This document shows, in pieces, positions 53,232-61,224 of a stretch of DNA of 64,000 bases. The DNA lies in the NCBI RefSeq assembly GCF_037076525.1, contig NZ_AP029018.1, positions 2,435,001 to 2,499,000 of the forward strand. The letters run 5' to 3'. A program made the translations under genes and the position numbers. The DNA is from Selenomonas sp. TAMA-11512 (GTDB lineage: Bacteria > Bacillota > Negativicutes > Selenomonadales > Selenomonadaceae). Numbering within the stretch: position 1 is the first letter of the stretch; the number at the start of each line of letters is the position of its first letter. Under the pieces are notes generated by a model. It saw nothing but the letters and a program-made list of their open reading frames with translations. It searched no databases and was not told where the DNA came from.

Positions 53232-53406
53232 TCCTTAGATTTAGTATGCGAAGAAAATGCTCTGTTCTTCCATGGAATATATAGCTCGAAAAATCGGCAT
53301 ATTTTGCCCGCGGCAAAAAGCTCCCATAAGAAGAGTTCCGAGAGAACCTATATATCGCTAAATCATCCGTACCCCTGATTACTATATTAAAGGAGAACTG
53401 CATATT

Positions 53407-54957
53407 ATGATAAAGCAGCCGCCGCATGACGCGGTCATCGCTATTATCCAGCGGCTCCAGAAAGGCACGAACAACTGGGTCAACCTGGCTTCCGTCGGCA
53501 AGCCGTTGAACGCTGCCGGCATCAGCTACGCGCCCAAACTCCGCACCTTTTTGGAATCCATCCCATCGCTCGACTTCCGTGACGAGGAGGCGCCAAAGGG
53601 CAAGCCGCCCGTTTCCTACGTCCGTCTGCACACGAAGACAGCCGCCCCCGCGCCTAAGAAGGCCGCACCGGCTCCCGCAAAGCGTCCGCTCAAGCAGCGC
53701 ACACCGGCAGCAGCGCCCGCCGCACCGGAGAAACCCGCATCGACAAAATCCGCGCCTTTGAAATCTATGCCTGCGAAATCCGCGCCGACGAAGCCGGTAC
53801 TCGCAAAGGCCGCACCTGCGAATTCTGCGCCCGCGAAATCTTCCCCGGCAAAGTCTGTGCCTGCGCCGCCTACATCGACAAAGCCGGCCGCGCGACGCGC
53901 GGCGGCTTCCGCGCCCCCTGCGGTCACCGTCTCGGGTTTTTCCCGCGATGTTGCCAACCCCACGGGCGAGCGCATCCCGTCTCCGGGCATGCGTCTCATC
54001 GATTGGGCGACGAATCTCACGGACTGCATCGACCGGCTCGCCGCGCGAGCCATGCCCGAGCGCTGGTCCTTCTATCCGGACGCGCCCGTCCCCGACTACT
54101 CCATCTTGAAGAGCTACCTGACGAATACGTTCCGCCGCCTGACCTTTGAGAAGAAGATCCGCATCGCGCAGGATCCGGATCGGTCGGCAAGCTCCGAAGA
54201 GTACGCCGCGTTCAATACGGGCCTTGTCGACCGCCGCTATTCCTACATCTACGCTCTTTTCAAGCGCAATACGCGAGATCCCGAAATCTATTGGTATCTC
54301 ATCGACTTCGTCGTCCCCGGCGAGGAGACGACGGGCAAGACCATGGTTCGCCTCTTCAATCCCCTGCCGGAAAAAGCCGACTACTTCCACGGGCAAATAC
54401 GCAACATCCTCTTTGACACGAGCGCGGGCGACCTGATCTGCGATTACCCGCACATCATCTCCGACCGCTCCGACCGCCTTCCCGTGGAATTCCTGAAGGA
54501 AAACTGCTCCGACGACTTTCTGACCGTCCGCGGCAAGCACATCGACCGCATTGCTCCCCTGCCGGCGAACGACACGCGAAAAAAAGCGTGGTTCTCCGCG
54601 CTCTCCAAAAACATCCTCGACAATCCGCGCGTATTCAACCGCCTCAAGAGCCGCATCGAGGACGCCGTCGCCCTCGCCGTGCAGCGCGCCGCGTGGAACT
54701 ACAAGGCGGCCGTCCCCATGTACTATCCGCCGAGGAACTGCGTCTGCTTCCTCCTGCCGCTTTCCCTGACGAGCGACGACGTCGTCGATCTCGCACTCGT
54801 CGCCGAGCCGCTCTCCTCCGGCTCCTATCAGGGACACACCATCCTGCTGCCCCGTCACGCGTACAACAACAGCCGCCTCATTGCCAATCCGGAAAGCGAC
54901 TGGCTCAACGCCCGATTCCTCTCCCATGCCGGCGATGAGGACGACGAAGAGGAATAG
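53407..54957 (+). CDS. DUF3825-like protein with possible LOTUS-like N-terminus and Pro/Ala/Lys linker
   Basis: 516 residues in three parts. Residues 1-60 form a small helical domain (AIIQRLQKGTNNWVNLASVG, then YAPKLRTFLESIP) that resembles an OST-HTH/LOTUS RNA-binding domain; this is tentative. Residues about 75-175 are a low-complexity Pro/Ala/Lys/Ser linker built from PAKSAP-like repeats. The rest looks like a DUF3825 domain, with MPERWSFYPDAPVPDY, SYLTNTFRRLTFEKKI and AAFNTGLVDRRYSYIYALF near the start and a Glu/Asp-rich tail. DUF3825 is thought to act in RNA biology. Soluble; start follows AAAGGAG. It has no operon partner. Confidence 0.75.
   Translation: MIKQPPHDAVIAIIQRLQKGTNNWVNLASVGKPLNAAGISYAPKLRTFLESIPSLDFRDEEAPKGKPPVSYVRLHTKTAAPAPKKAAPAPAKRPLKQRTPAAAPAAPEKPASTKSAPLKSMPAKSAPTKPVLAKAAPANSAPAKSSPAKSVPAPPTSTKPAARRAAASAPPAVTVSGFSRDVANPTGERIPSPGMRLIDWATNLTDCIDRLAARAMPERWSFYPDAPVPDYSILKSYLTNTFRRLTFEKKIRIAQDPDRSASSEEYAAFNTGLVDRRYSYIYALFKRNTRDPEIYWYLIDFVVPGEETTGKTMVRLFNPLPEKADYFHGQIRNILFDTSAGDLICDYPHIISDRSDRLPVEFLKENCSDDFLTVRGKHIDRIAPLPANDTRKKAWFSALSKNILDNPRVFNRLKSRIEDAVALAVQRAAWNYKAAVPMYYPPRNCVCFLLPLSLTSDDVVDLALVAEPLSSGSYQGHTILLPRHAYNNSRLIANPESDWLNARFLSHAGDEDDEEE
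53700..53905 (+). repeat. Degenerate tandem repeat inside the linker
   Basis: Imperfect 12-21-bp units of the GCCTGCGAAATCCGCGCC type, encoding repeated A-K-S-A-P / A-P-A-K blocks. Confidence 0.55.
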
Positions 54958-55110
54958 GCTCTCACAGGGCTGCGTATTCGTATCGGGCAGGCTCTCTCGA
55001 TACATGACAGGATTAAGGTATCATCCGCTTGCCGCAGCCGCCGTTCATCCACAGACCGAAAGCGTGCGCGGCGCCCTGTAAAAGCAAATATGCTTTTGCA
55101 GCATACCGGT

Positions 55111-55150
55111 TTTTCCACACTTATCCACAACGGTTTTCCACATATCCACA
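55111..55150 (+). promoter_or_regulatory. Cluster of DnaA-box-like sequences
   Basis: TTTTCCACA (55111-55119), TTATCCACA (55121-55129, exact consensus), TTTTCCACA (55134-55142) and ATATCCACA (55142-55150) lie in the same orientation within 40 bp, and an inverted ATATCCACA is at 55179-55187. No dnaA, dnaN or rpmH gene is near. Confidence 0.55.
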
Positions 55151-55187
55151 GAAAAGGGAGGCATCCGCCTCCCTTTTCTGTGGATAT
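55142..55187. terminator. Perfect 21-bp palindromic hairpin
   Basis: Arms 55142-55162 and 55167-55187 are exactly complementary around ATCC, containing AAAAGGGAGGC/GCCTCCCTTTT. It lies between the convergent DUF3825-like and dedA genes and probably terminates both; the stem starts and ends within DnaA-box-like sequence. Confidence 0.7.
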
Positions 55188-55247
55188 CTTTATGTAATTG
55201 CGTGAAACCTCGGCATCCATACCGCCACCCCCTGCGGACAGCGAATG

Positions 55248-55856
55248 CTACCGCACGCGCTTCTTCTTTTTCCGATACTGCCAGTAGAGCCCGGCGATGA
55301 TCAGCGCCGAGGCAACGACAAAGGCGATGCTCGCCTCGTGACCGATCTCAAGCATCAGCCGCCAGCTCTCCCCGAGGAGCATACCGCAGGCGATGATGAA
55401 CACCGTCCATGGCAGTGAGCCGAGGAATGTATAGAGGAGGAATGCCTTGAAGTTGACGCGTGCGAAGCCCGCGGGCAGCGAGATAAACGTACGCACGACG
55501 GGCAGCATGCGGCTGAAAAAGACGGCTTTGATACCGTACTTGTCAAACCATCGCTGTGCCAGATCGACATGCGACTTGCTCATAAAGAAATACTTTCCGT
55601 ACTTATCGACAAAGGGACGGCCGCCGTAGTAGCCCACCCAATAAGCGAATACAGAGCCGATCATGCCGCCGATCATGCCCGCGACCGTCGCACCGATGAC
55701 GGTCATGCGCTCTTCGTAGACCATGAATCCCGCAAAGCCCAGGATGAGCTCGGACGGAATCGGTATACAGGCGTTCTCGGCGGCCATCAGGACGGCTACG
55801 GCAAAGTAGCCCCACGCATCGATGAAGTTTAAAAATATCTCTGTAAATTCGCTCAT
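55248..55856 (-). CDS. DedA family membrane protein
   Basis: 202 residues. DedA/VTT fold with re-entrant helices: ENACIPIPSELILGFAGF near the start (family E and P residues), GSVFAYWVGYYGGR, and the conserved FFSRMLPVVRTFISLPAGFARV with the essential Arg residues. DedA proteins flip undecaprenyl phosphate or phosphatidylethanolamine across the membrane. The start at 55856 is seven bases after AAAGGAG; an ATG at 55862 abuts it. It is 62 bp downstream of the Gdt1-like gene and may be co-transcribed with it. Confidence 0.93.
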   Translation of the reverse strand: MSEFTEIFLNFIDAWGYFAVAVLMAAENACIPIPSELILGFAGFMVYEERMTVIGATVAGMIGGMIGSVFAYWVGYYGGRPFVDKYGKYFFMSKSHVDLAQRWFDKYGIKAVFFSRMLPVVRTFISLPAGFARVNFKAFLLYTFLGSLPWTVFIIACGMLLGESWRLMLEIGHEASIAFVVASALIIAGLYWQYRKKKKRVR

Positions 55857-55918
55857 ATTCATCTCCTTTATCAAAGCGGCCGCTCCCATTCCACCTCGAA
55901 AAGCGCCCGCGCTTTATC

Positions 55919-56479
55919 TCACATCATCCCGTGCACCAATCCCGCGCCTCCGCACATGAGGAATATCCATCCTGCCGCGATCTTCATTCGGCGCGGCGGG
56001 AGGTATCTGCGCAGTGCCGAACCAAGTGCAATCGCCGCACCGTCCGCGATGAGCATCGCCGTCACCGTACCGGCGATGATGAAGCCGAAGGCCTCCGGGA
56101 ACTCCGCCGCCATCGTAAAGGCGGCCAGCTGCGTCTTGTCCCCCATCTCCCCGAGGAAAAAGGTAATCGCCACCGTACCAAAAGGTCCGTAACGCGAGTT
56201 GCCCTGTTCCTCCGCTTCCTCGAGATCGAGAAGCGTCCAGATGCCGAATCCGATAAAGGCAAACGCCCCCGCCAGCCTGATATACTCCGGCGATACCATA
56301 GCTGCCAGGTAGGTGCCGCCAAGAACGGCGACCAGATGATTTGCCAAGCTGCCGACAAAAATGCCGACCATAACCGTCTTCCACAAGAACCGCGCAGCAA
56401 AAGCCATGGCGATAAGCTGCGTCTTATCGCCCATCTCCGCAAGCATGACGACTCCTGTGGCAGCAAAAAATGCTGTCAC
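55919..56479 (-). CDS. TMEM165/Gdt1 family Mn2+/Ca2+ transporter
   Basis: 186 residues, six helices in two inverted repeats, each with the signature E-x-G-D-K-T-Q (LAEMGDKTQLIAMA near residue 14 and LGEMGDKTQLAAF near 110). These Glu/Asp residues bind the cation; bacterial members (MneA/MntX-like) export manganese. GTG start after GGGAGTGG. No yybP-ykoY manganese riboswitch could be recognised in the leader. Confidence 0.92.
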   Translation of the reverse strand: MTAFFAATGVVMLAEMGDKTQLIAMAFAARFLWKTVMVGIFVGSLANHLVAVLGGTYLAAMVSPEYIRLAGAFAFIGFGIWTLLDLEEAEEQGNSRYGPFGTVAITFFLGEMGDKTQLAAFTMAAEFPEAFGFIIAGTVTAMLIADGAAIALGSALRRYLPPRRMKIAAGWIFLMCGGAGLVHGMM

Positions 56480-56529
56480 AACAAAGCCACTCCCATTTTA
56501 CACACACATAACACACAAAACACCTTCCT

Positions 56530-56558
56530 ACTATACAGGAAAAAACGCTCCTTGAAAA
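56530..56558 (-). promoter_or_regulatory. Promoter of the Gdt1-like gene
   Basis: On the minus strand TTTTCA (56558-56553), 17-bp spacer, TATAGT (56535-56530). Confidence 0.6.
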
Positions 56559-56771
56559 GGGGTGTATCTTCTTTTTTTGTATCTTTTTTCCTGTTTTTCG
56601 CTCACATACCTATTTTTCACGAAGCATTGGCCGAGCATGCGTCTGACGAACCGTTTTCCTCCCCGATCCGATGCGGCATCCGCATCGATTTGACGGCTTT
56701 CCTTTCGGCAGTGACACCCGGATGCGAAAATATATACAATTTAAGCATATAAAAGTAAATGAAATAGGTAT

Positions 56772-56800
56772 TTTACATAGCGGCGAAAACAGGATAAGAT
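56772..56800 (+). promoter_or_regulatory. Promoter of the lipoprotein gene
   Basis: TTTACA (56772-56777), 17-bp spacer, TAAGAT (56795-56800); ribosome site GGAGG follows at 56817. Confidence 0.65.
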
Positions 56801-56829
56801 AAAGATGATATAAATCGGAGGAAATTATC

Positions 56830-57341
56830 ATGAGAACAGGTATGTGGAAGCGGGCGGCCGTCTTGGCGGCGCTCTTTGCCATGGCGGTGACCGGCTGCGG
56901 CGGAAGTACGACGGCCGAGCAGAAGACGGCTGAGCTGAAAGCGGAGCCGGCCGCGCATGCGGCGCAGGAGAAAAAGGAAAGCGGGGCGACGGACTTGAAG
57001 AAGGCAAAGCTCAAGATCACGACGGGTGACAAGGTACTGTACGCGGCACTTGAGGACAATGCGACGACACGGGCGTTTGTCCAAAAGCTGCCGACGACGC
57101 TCTCCATGGAGAACCTCTACGCGCGCGAGATGTGCTATCATTACGGCGGGAGTCTTCGACACGGAGCGACGGCTACGCGGTGGGAGACATCATCTACTGG
57201 CCGCCGCGCGGCAGCTTTGTCATCCTTTACAGGCAAAACGGCGAGCAGTTCGAGCGCGTGCAGATCGGGCACACGGATGATGACGTGAGCTTTTTCGAGG
57301 GCAGTGGCACGACAGACGTGCAGTTCGAGCTCGTTCCGTGA
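56830..57341 (+). pseudogene. Cyclophilin-like lipoprotein, frameshifted
   Basis: Lipoprotein signal peptide with lipobox AMAVTGC (Cys near residue 23), an Ala/Glu/Lys-rich spacer, then a small beta-barrel of the cyclophilin-like fold (DUF about 120 residues: VLYAALEDNATTRAFVQKLP, then after the break VGDIIYWPPRGSFVILY and FFEGSGTTDVQFELV). The first frame runs to 57288 in nonsense; the real C-terminus is in another frame ending at 57341. Adding one G at the GGG near 57146-57149 joins them as HYGGESSTRSDGYAVGD. Either a recent indel or a read error. Confidence 0.8.
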
Positions 57342-57381
57342 CGAAAAGGAAAGTATATGTATAGTAAGAGGAGGAAAACGT

Positions 57382-58254
57382 ATGTATAATGAAACGATCA
57401 CCCTGCCAAACGGCATCGCGGCACCGAAGCTCGGGCTCGGTACGTGGCTCATCCCGGATGACGCGGCGGCGGAGGCTGTCCGTCAGGCGGCTGCGATCGG
57501 CTATCGCCATTTCGATACGGCACAGGCATACGGCAATGAGCGCGGCGTAAGTGAGGGCGTCCGCACCTGCGGTGTTCCGCGGGAAGAGCTCTTTGTTGTT
57601 TCAAAGGTGGCGGCGGAGCACAAGTCCTATGCGGCGGCAAAGCAGTCCATTGAGAAAACGCTTGCCGTCATGGAGCTGGACTATCTTGACCTGATGATTA
57701 TTCACAGCCCGCAGCCGTGGGTCGAGGTGAACCAGTCGGAGAACCGCTACTTCGAGGAAAATCGCGAGGTGTGGCGTGCGCTCGAGGATGCTTATGAAGC
57801 GGGAAAACTGCGCGCGATCGGCGTCTCCAATTTCCTGCGCGGGGACATCGACAGCCTCCGGGAGACGGCGCGCGTAAAGCCGATGGTCAATCAGATCCTC
57901 GCGCATATTTCCAACACGCCGCTCGACCTGATTTCGTACTGCGCGGACAAGGGGATGATCCTAGAGGCATATTCGCCGGTTGCACACGGCGAAGCGATAA
58001 AGAACCCGCAGATCGCCCGCATGGCGGAGAAATACCGCGTCACGATTCCGCAGCTGTGCATCCGCTACGATCTGCAGCTCGGCATGATTGCGCTGCCGAA
58101 GACCGCGAATCCGGAGCATATGAAGATAAACGCCGCCGTGGATTTCGTGATTTCGGATGAGGACATGGAGAGCCTGAAAGCGATGGAGCGCATTCGGGAC
58201 TACGGCGAGGCGAGCCGCTTCGCCGTCTTCGGAGGGAAGCTTAATCGAAACTGA
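57382..58254 (+). CDS. Aldo/keto reductase
   Basis: 290 residues, (beta/alpha)8 AKR, NADPH-dependent. The catalytic tetrad is in place: Asp and Tyr in YRHFDTAQAYGNE, Lys in VVSKVAAEHK and His in MIIHSPQPW. LPKTANPEHMKIN near the C-terminus binds the cofactor phosphate. Similar to 2,5-diketo-gluconate reductase / YvgN-like enzymes that detoxify carbonyls. Start at 57382 follows AGGAGG; 40 bp after the broken lipoprotein gene. Confidence 0.93.
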   Translation: MYNETITLPNGIAAPKLGLGTWLIPDDAAAEAVRQAAAIGYRHFDTAQAYGNERGVSEGVRTCGVPREELFVVSKVAAEHKSYAAAKQSIEKTLAVMELDYLDLMIIHSPQPWVEVNQSENRYFEENREVWRALEDAYEAGKLRAIGVSNFLRGDIDSLRETARVKPMVNQILAHISNTPLDLISYCADKGMILEAYSPVAHGEAIKNPQIARMAEKYRVTIPQLCIRYDLQLGMIALPKTANPEHMKINAAVDFVISDEDMESLKAMERIRDYGEASRFAVFGGKLNRN

Positions 58255-58267
58255 CTGCGCTCCGCCG

Positions 58268-58356
58268 TAAAACAGCGAGACGCTTCACCTCATGGGAGAG
58301 CATATCGACGGGCAAAAGAGACGAGCGGTAAACAGCGAGACGCTTCACCTTATGGC
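58268..58356. repeat. Short direct repeat, 60-bp period
   Basis: AACAGCGAGACGCTTCACCT occurs at 58271-58290 and again at 58331-58350, with a few more matching bases on each side. The second copy is the 5' arm of a terminator; the first lacks its partner arm. Confidence 0.75.
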
Positions 58357-58371
58357 GAAGCGTCTCGTTTT
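58336..58371 (+). terminator. Terminator after the aldo/keto reductase gene
   Basis: CGAGACGCTTC pairs with GAAGCGTCTCG around ACCTTATGGC, followed by TTTTG. Confidence 0.85.
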
Positions 58372-58510
58372 GTCATGCCTTCCGGCTGCGCATAGCTGCA
58401 CAGCTCGATGAGATTGCAGTCGGATCGCGCAGGCAGATGCTCCGCATGGCACCGTGCGAAAAACTCCTTCTGCATGATGACCGTCCCGCGTATGGGGACT
58501 GAGAAAAAAG

Positions 58511-58554
58511 AAAGCGCGCATGACACGCAAAAATTGTGTGCGATGCGCGCTTTT
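58511..58554 (+). terminator. Hairpin just upstream of the P-loop kinase gene
   Basis: AAAGCGCGCAT (58511-58521) and ATGCGCGCTTT (58543-58553) with an inner GCAA/TTGTG pairing, then TTTTC. An extended -10 box TGCTACAAT (58558-58566) follows directly, so the hairpin may insulate this promoter or lie at its -35 region. Confidence 0.6.
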
Positions 58555-58590
58555 CAATGCTACAATAAAAGAGATAAAGGAGGGGTTCTC

Positions 58591-59349
58591 ATGAGCGACA
58601 AGCGATGGCAAAACTACGATATGACGGTGAACGGACTGCCACAGAAGGTCCGATACAATGCGGATACGGTGGAGGGGCTGTTCCTGCCGCTGCTGCACCG
58701 CCTCACCAAGCGGCAGAGAGAAGCGGATCGGCGCATTCTCGTCTTCCTCGCCGCACCGCCCGCGACCGGCAAATCCACGCTCCTGCTCTTCCTCGAGCAG
58801 CTCTCGCAGGAGCGCGCCGACCTCACAGAGACGCAGGCGCTCGGCATGGACGGCTTCCACTATCCGAACAGCTATCTCGAAACGCATTTTATCACGCGCG
58901 GCGGAAAAGAGATCTCGCTGAAATCCGTCAAAGGCGCTCCCGAGACCTTCGACGCGGAGGGCCTTGCCGCAAAACTCGCGGCGGCGAAGGCCGGCGCGAC
59001 GCCGTGGCCGATCTACGACCGCCGCATTCACGACCCGCGCCCCGACGCCATGACGGCGGACGCACCCATCCTGCTCATCGAGGGCAACTGGCTTCTGCTC
59101 GATGAAGAGCGGTGGCGCAGTCTCCGCGCTCTTGCGGACTTCACCCTCCGCATCGATGCGCCGCCCGCACTTCTGCGCGGCCGCCTCATCAGCCGCAAGG
59201 TGCAGGGCGGACTCTCCGAAGCGGAGGCGGCCGCCTTCTACGAGTCGAGCGATGCCCCGAATGTGGAGCGATTCGCCGCGCACGCGGGTGCGGCGGACGA
59301 AGTGTGGCGGATGGAGGCGGACGGCGACTTTGTCCGTGCGGCCCGATAG
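58591..59349 (+). CDS. P-loop nucleoside/sugar kinase-like protein
   Basis: 252 residues of the uridine kinase/pantothenate kinase-like P-loop family (FrcK/CoaA-like nucleoside kinase). Walker A is VFLAAPPATGKSTLL near residue 53; GMDGFHYPNSYL near 88 is the substrate-binding DGFH motif; LIEGNWLLLD near 165 is the strand before the lid, and LRGRLISRKVQGG holds lid arginines. It likely phosphorylates a nucleoside or sugar; exact substrate unknown. Start after AAAGGAGGGG. It stands alone facing the PTS operon. Confidence 0.85.
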   Translation: MSDKRWQNYDMTVNGLPQKVRYNADTVEGLFLPLLHRLTKRQREADRRILVFLAAPPATGKSTLLLFLEQLSQERADLTETQALGMDGFHYPNSYLETHFITRGGKEISLKSVKGAPETFDAEGLAAKLAAAKAGATPWPIYDRRIHDPRPDAMTADAPILLIEGNWLLLDEERWRSLRALADFTLRIDAPPALLRGRLISRKVQGGLSEAEAAAFYESSDAPNVERFAAHAGAADEVWRMEADGDFVRAAR

Positions 59350-59422
59350 GTTCCTTATACAATAGAAAACAGCGGGGCTGTCACATTTTCTGTGTACCTG
59401 TTAACAGAGGCGGGCTAGCCGA

Positions 59423-60103
59423 CTACAGGCGCTCGATGCTCTCTTGGAAGAATGTCCTCATCTTTCCCCATGCGTTGCTAAGGTCGCTGTCCAGAGAGAA
59501 GAGACCGGTGTTTCCGATGATGAAGCACTCCGTTCCTGCATCATACAGCCTTTTATAGGTCTCCCGCTTGCAGCCGCCGTCGACGGCAATCTCATAGGTG
59601 TAGCCGTACTTTTCCTTCCACTCCACGGCTTGGCTGATCTTATCCAGCACCTCATCGATGAACTTCTGACCGGAAAACCCGGGATCGACGCTCATGATGG
59701 TCAGGAGGTCGACATGTCCGAGGTACGCCTTTGCCGTGGAGAGCTCCGTCTCCGGATTCAGCACCAATCCGAAGCCCTTCCCGGCCCCCTTGATCTTTCC
59801 GATCAGGCGAAATGCCTGTCCGCCGAGCGTTTCCGCATGCGGGGAAATGATATCTGCATCGATGCCGATCAATCGATCCACATAGTCCTCGGGATTTGTG
59901 GTCATCAGATGGCAGTCGATCGGCTTTTTCGCAATGCTCTTAACGGCAGCGACGAAATCCAGTGACAGGCAGAGATTCTTGACGAAGTGCCCGTCCATGA
60001 TATCCGCATGGTAATAGTCGCAGAGATCGTTTAGAACATCGACTTGCTCTCCTACATGGAGGAAATCCATGCACATGAGCGAGGGAGAAAATTTAGCCTC
60101 CAT
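59423..60103 (-). CDS. D-allulose-6-phosphate 3-epimerase-like (ribulose-phosphate epimerase family)
   Basis: 226 residues, close in length to AlsE (231). Metal and catalytic residues: HADIMDGHFVKNL near residue 32, DCHLM near 63, SVDPGFSGQKF and EIAVDGGCKRETY near 175. The wording MCMDFL at the N-terminus and the VKNL loop are AlsE-like rather than Rpe-like. It would convert allulose 6-phosphate (or another ketose phosphate) to fructose 6-phosphate. Last gene of the PTS/dehydrogenase operon, 11 bp after the first dehydrogenase gene. Confidence 0.85.
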   Translation of the reverse strand: MEAKFSPSLMCMDFLHVGEQVDVLNDLCDYYHADIMDGHFVKNLCLSLDFVAAVKSIAKKPIDCHLMTTNPEDYVDRLIGIDADIISPHAETLGGQAFRLIGKIKGAGKGFGLVLNPETELSTAKAYLGHVDLLTIMSVDPGFSGQKFIDEVLDKISQAVEWKEKYGYTYEIAVDGGCKRETYKRLYDAGTECFIIGNTGLFSLDSDLSNAWGKMRTFFQESIERL

Positions 60104-60114
60104 GGGCAGCCTCC

Positions 60115-61164
60115 TCAGTCTTTCTCATCGGCGGAATAGATCGCCTTGCAAATGGTGATGCTCCGATCGTGAATGCCGTCGAGGAGCGCCTTCAGCCCCG
60201 CCAGCGAGGTGCGGTGCGTAATGAGATCCGCAACGGCGAGCTCACCGCTGTCGATCTTCTCGACGGTGTAGTTCCACTCGTTGAACGGCAGAGGAGCATA
60301 GTGCGAATTCCACATGCCAAGCACATTCAGCTCCTTGCGGAGAATGAGGCTGTGATTGTCGAGCGCGAGGGTCGTGTCGCGATGCGGGTTCCCCATGAGG
60401 ACAATACGTCCGAACGCGCGGCAAAGCTGAATCGCCGTGTTGAATCCGGAGCCGGTGCCCGTCCCCTCGATGACGACATCGACGCGTCCGAAGTCCTTGA
60501 GTACCTGCGCAATGCAGTTCGGATCCTTGACATCGTATACGGTCAGATTACGTGCACGGGCAAACTTGATCTTGATATCGTCGATCTCTAGGAGCGCAAT
60601 TTTGCCCGCACCGAAAATCTCCGCCCAGCGTGCCTCCATAATCCCGATGGGCCCCGCACCGATGATGACGATCTTTTCACCGGCAGCCAGAGTTCCTCTG
60701 CGCAAAGCATGCTGTGCGACCGTAGCGGGTTCGACGAGGGACAGATTTTCCATAGGCACGTTGGGATTAGACGAGAGCACGAGGTGCCAGTCACTCGGAA
60801 TCAGGCAGTACTCGGCAAAGCCGCCGTCGTTGCGCGAGCCGAGATATTGATAGTTCCTGCATTCCGCGTAGTTGCCCGTCTCGCAGTTCTCGCAGATGCG
60901 GCAGGGGATGCAGGGGAATACCGCCGCTCTCCTGCCGATGAGCACGGGATCGGCATCTTCACCAACCGCCTCTACGGTGCCCGCGAACTCATGTCCGAGC
61001 GTCACCGGATAGACGCGCGTTCCGAGTTCGTATACGCGCGGAAGATCCGATCCGCAAATGCCGCAGGCTCCAATCTTCATGAGGATCTCTTTGCCCTTTG
61101 GGACGGGTTTTTCCACTTCATCCAGGGTGAATTCACCGATTTTGTGCAGGCGCATTGCTTTCAT
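60115..61164 (-). CDS. Zinc-dependent polyol(-phosphate) dehydrogenase, GatD-like
   Basis: 349 residues, medium-chain dehydrogenase. Catalytic zinc: CGICGSD and GHEFAG; structural zinc: CIPCRICENCETGNYAEC; NAD fold: VIIGAGPIGIMEA near residue 165. Similar to galactitol-1-phosphate and related hexitol-phosphate dehydrogenases. Placed downstream of a mannose-type PTS, it should oxidise the incoming sugar-alcohol phosphate to a ketose phosphate for the AlsE-like epimerase. Start at 61164 follows AGGAGG. Confidence 0.9.
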   Translation of the reverse strand: MKAMRLHKIGEFTLDEVEKPVPKGKEILMKIGACGICGSDLPRVYELGTRVYPVTLGHEFAGTVEAVGEDADPVLIGRRAAVFPCIPCRICENCETGNYAECRNYQYLGSRNDGGFAEYCLIPSDWHLVLSSNPNVPMENLSLVEPATVAQHALRRGTLAAGEKIVIIGAGPIGIMEARWAEIFGAGKIALLEIDDIKIKFARARNLTVYDVKDPNCIAQVLKDFGRVDVVIEGTGTGSGFNTAIQLCRAFGRIVLMGNPHRDTTLALDNHSLILRKELNVLGMWNSHYAPLPFNEWNYTVEKIDSGELAVADLITHRTSLAGLKALLDGIHDRSITICKAIYSADEKD

Positions 61165-61224
61165 TGTTATAACCTCCTCAGCTGCTCTTGCGTGCATCCG
61201 CCATCTTCATCACATGATTCTTCT

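Larger units (their letters stand above)
56480..56829. other. Divergent intergenic region
   Basis: 350 bp between the Gdt1-like gene and the lipoprotein gene, with the two promoters listed separately. The middle (about 56600-56720) shows nothing I can name. Confidence 0.5.

Noticed and set aside
55111-55187. Chromosomal origin of replication
   Set aside because: DnaA-box-like sequences are present, but there is no AT-rich unwinding element beside them and none of the usual origin genes; kept only as a regulatory cluster.
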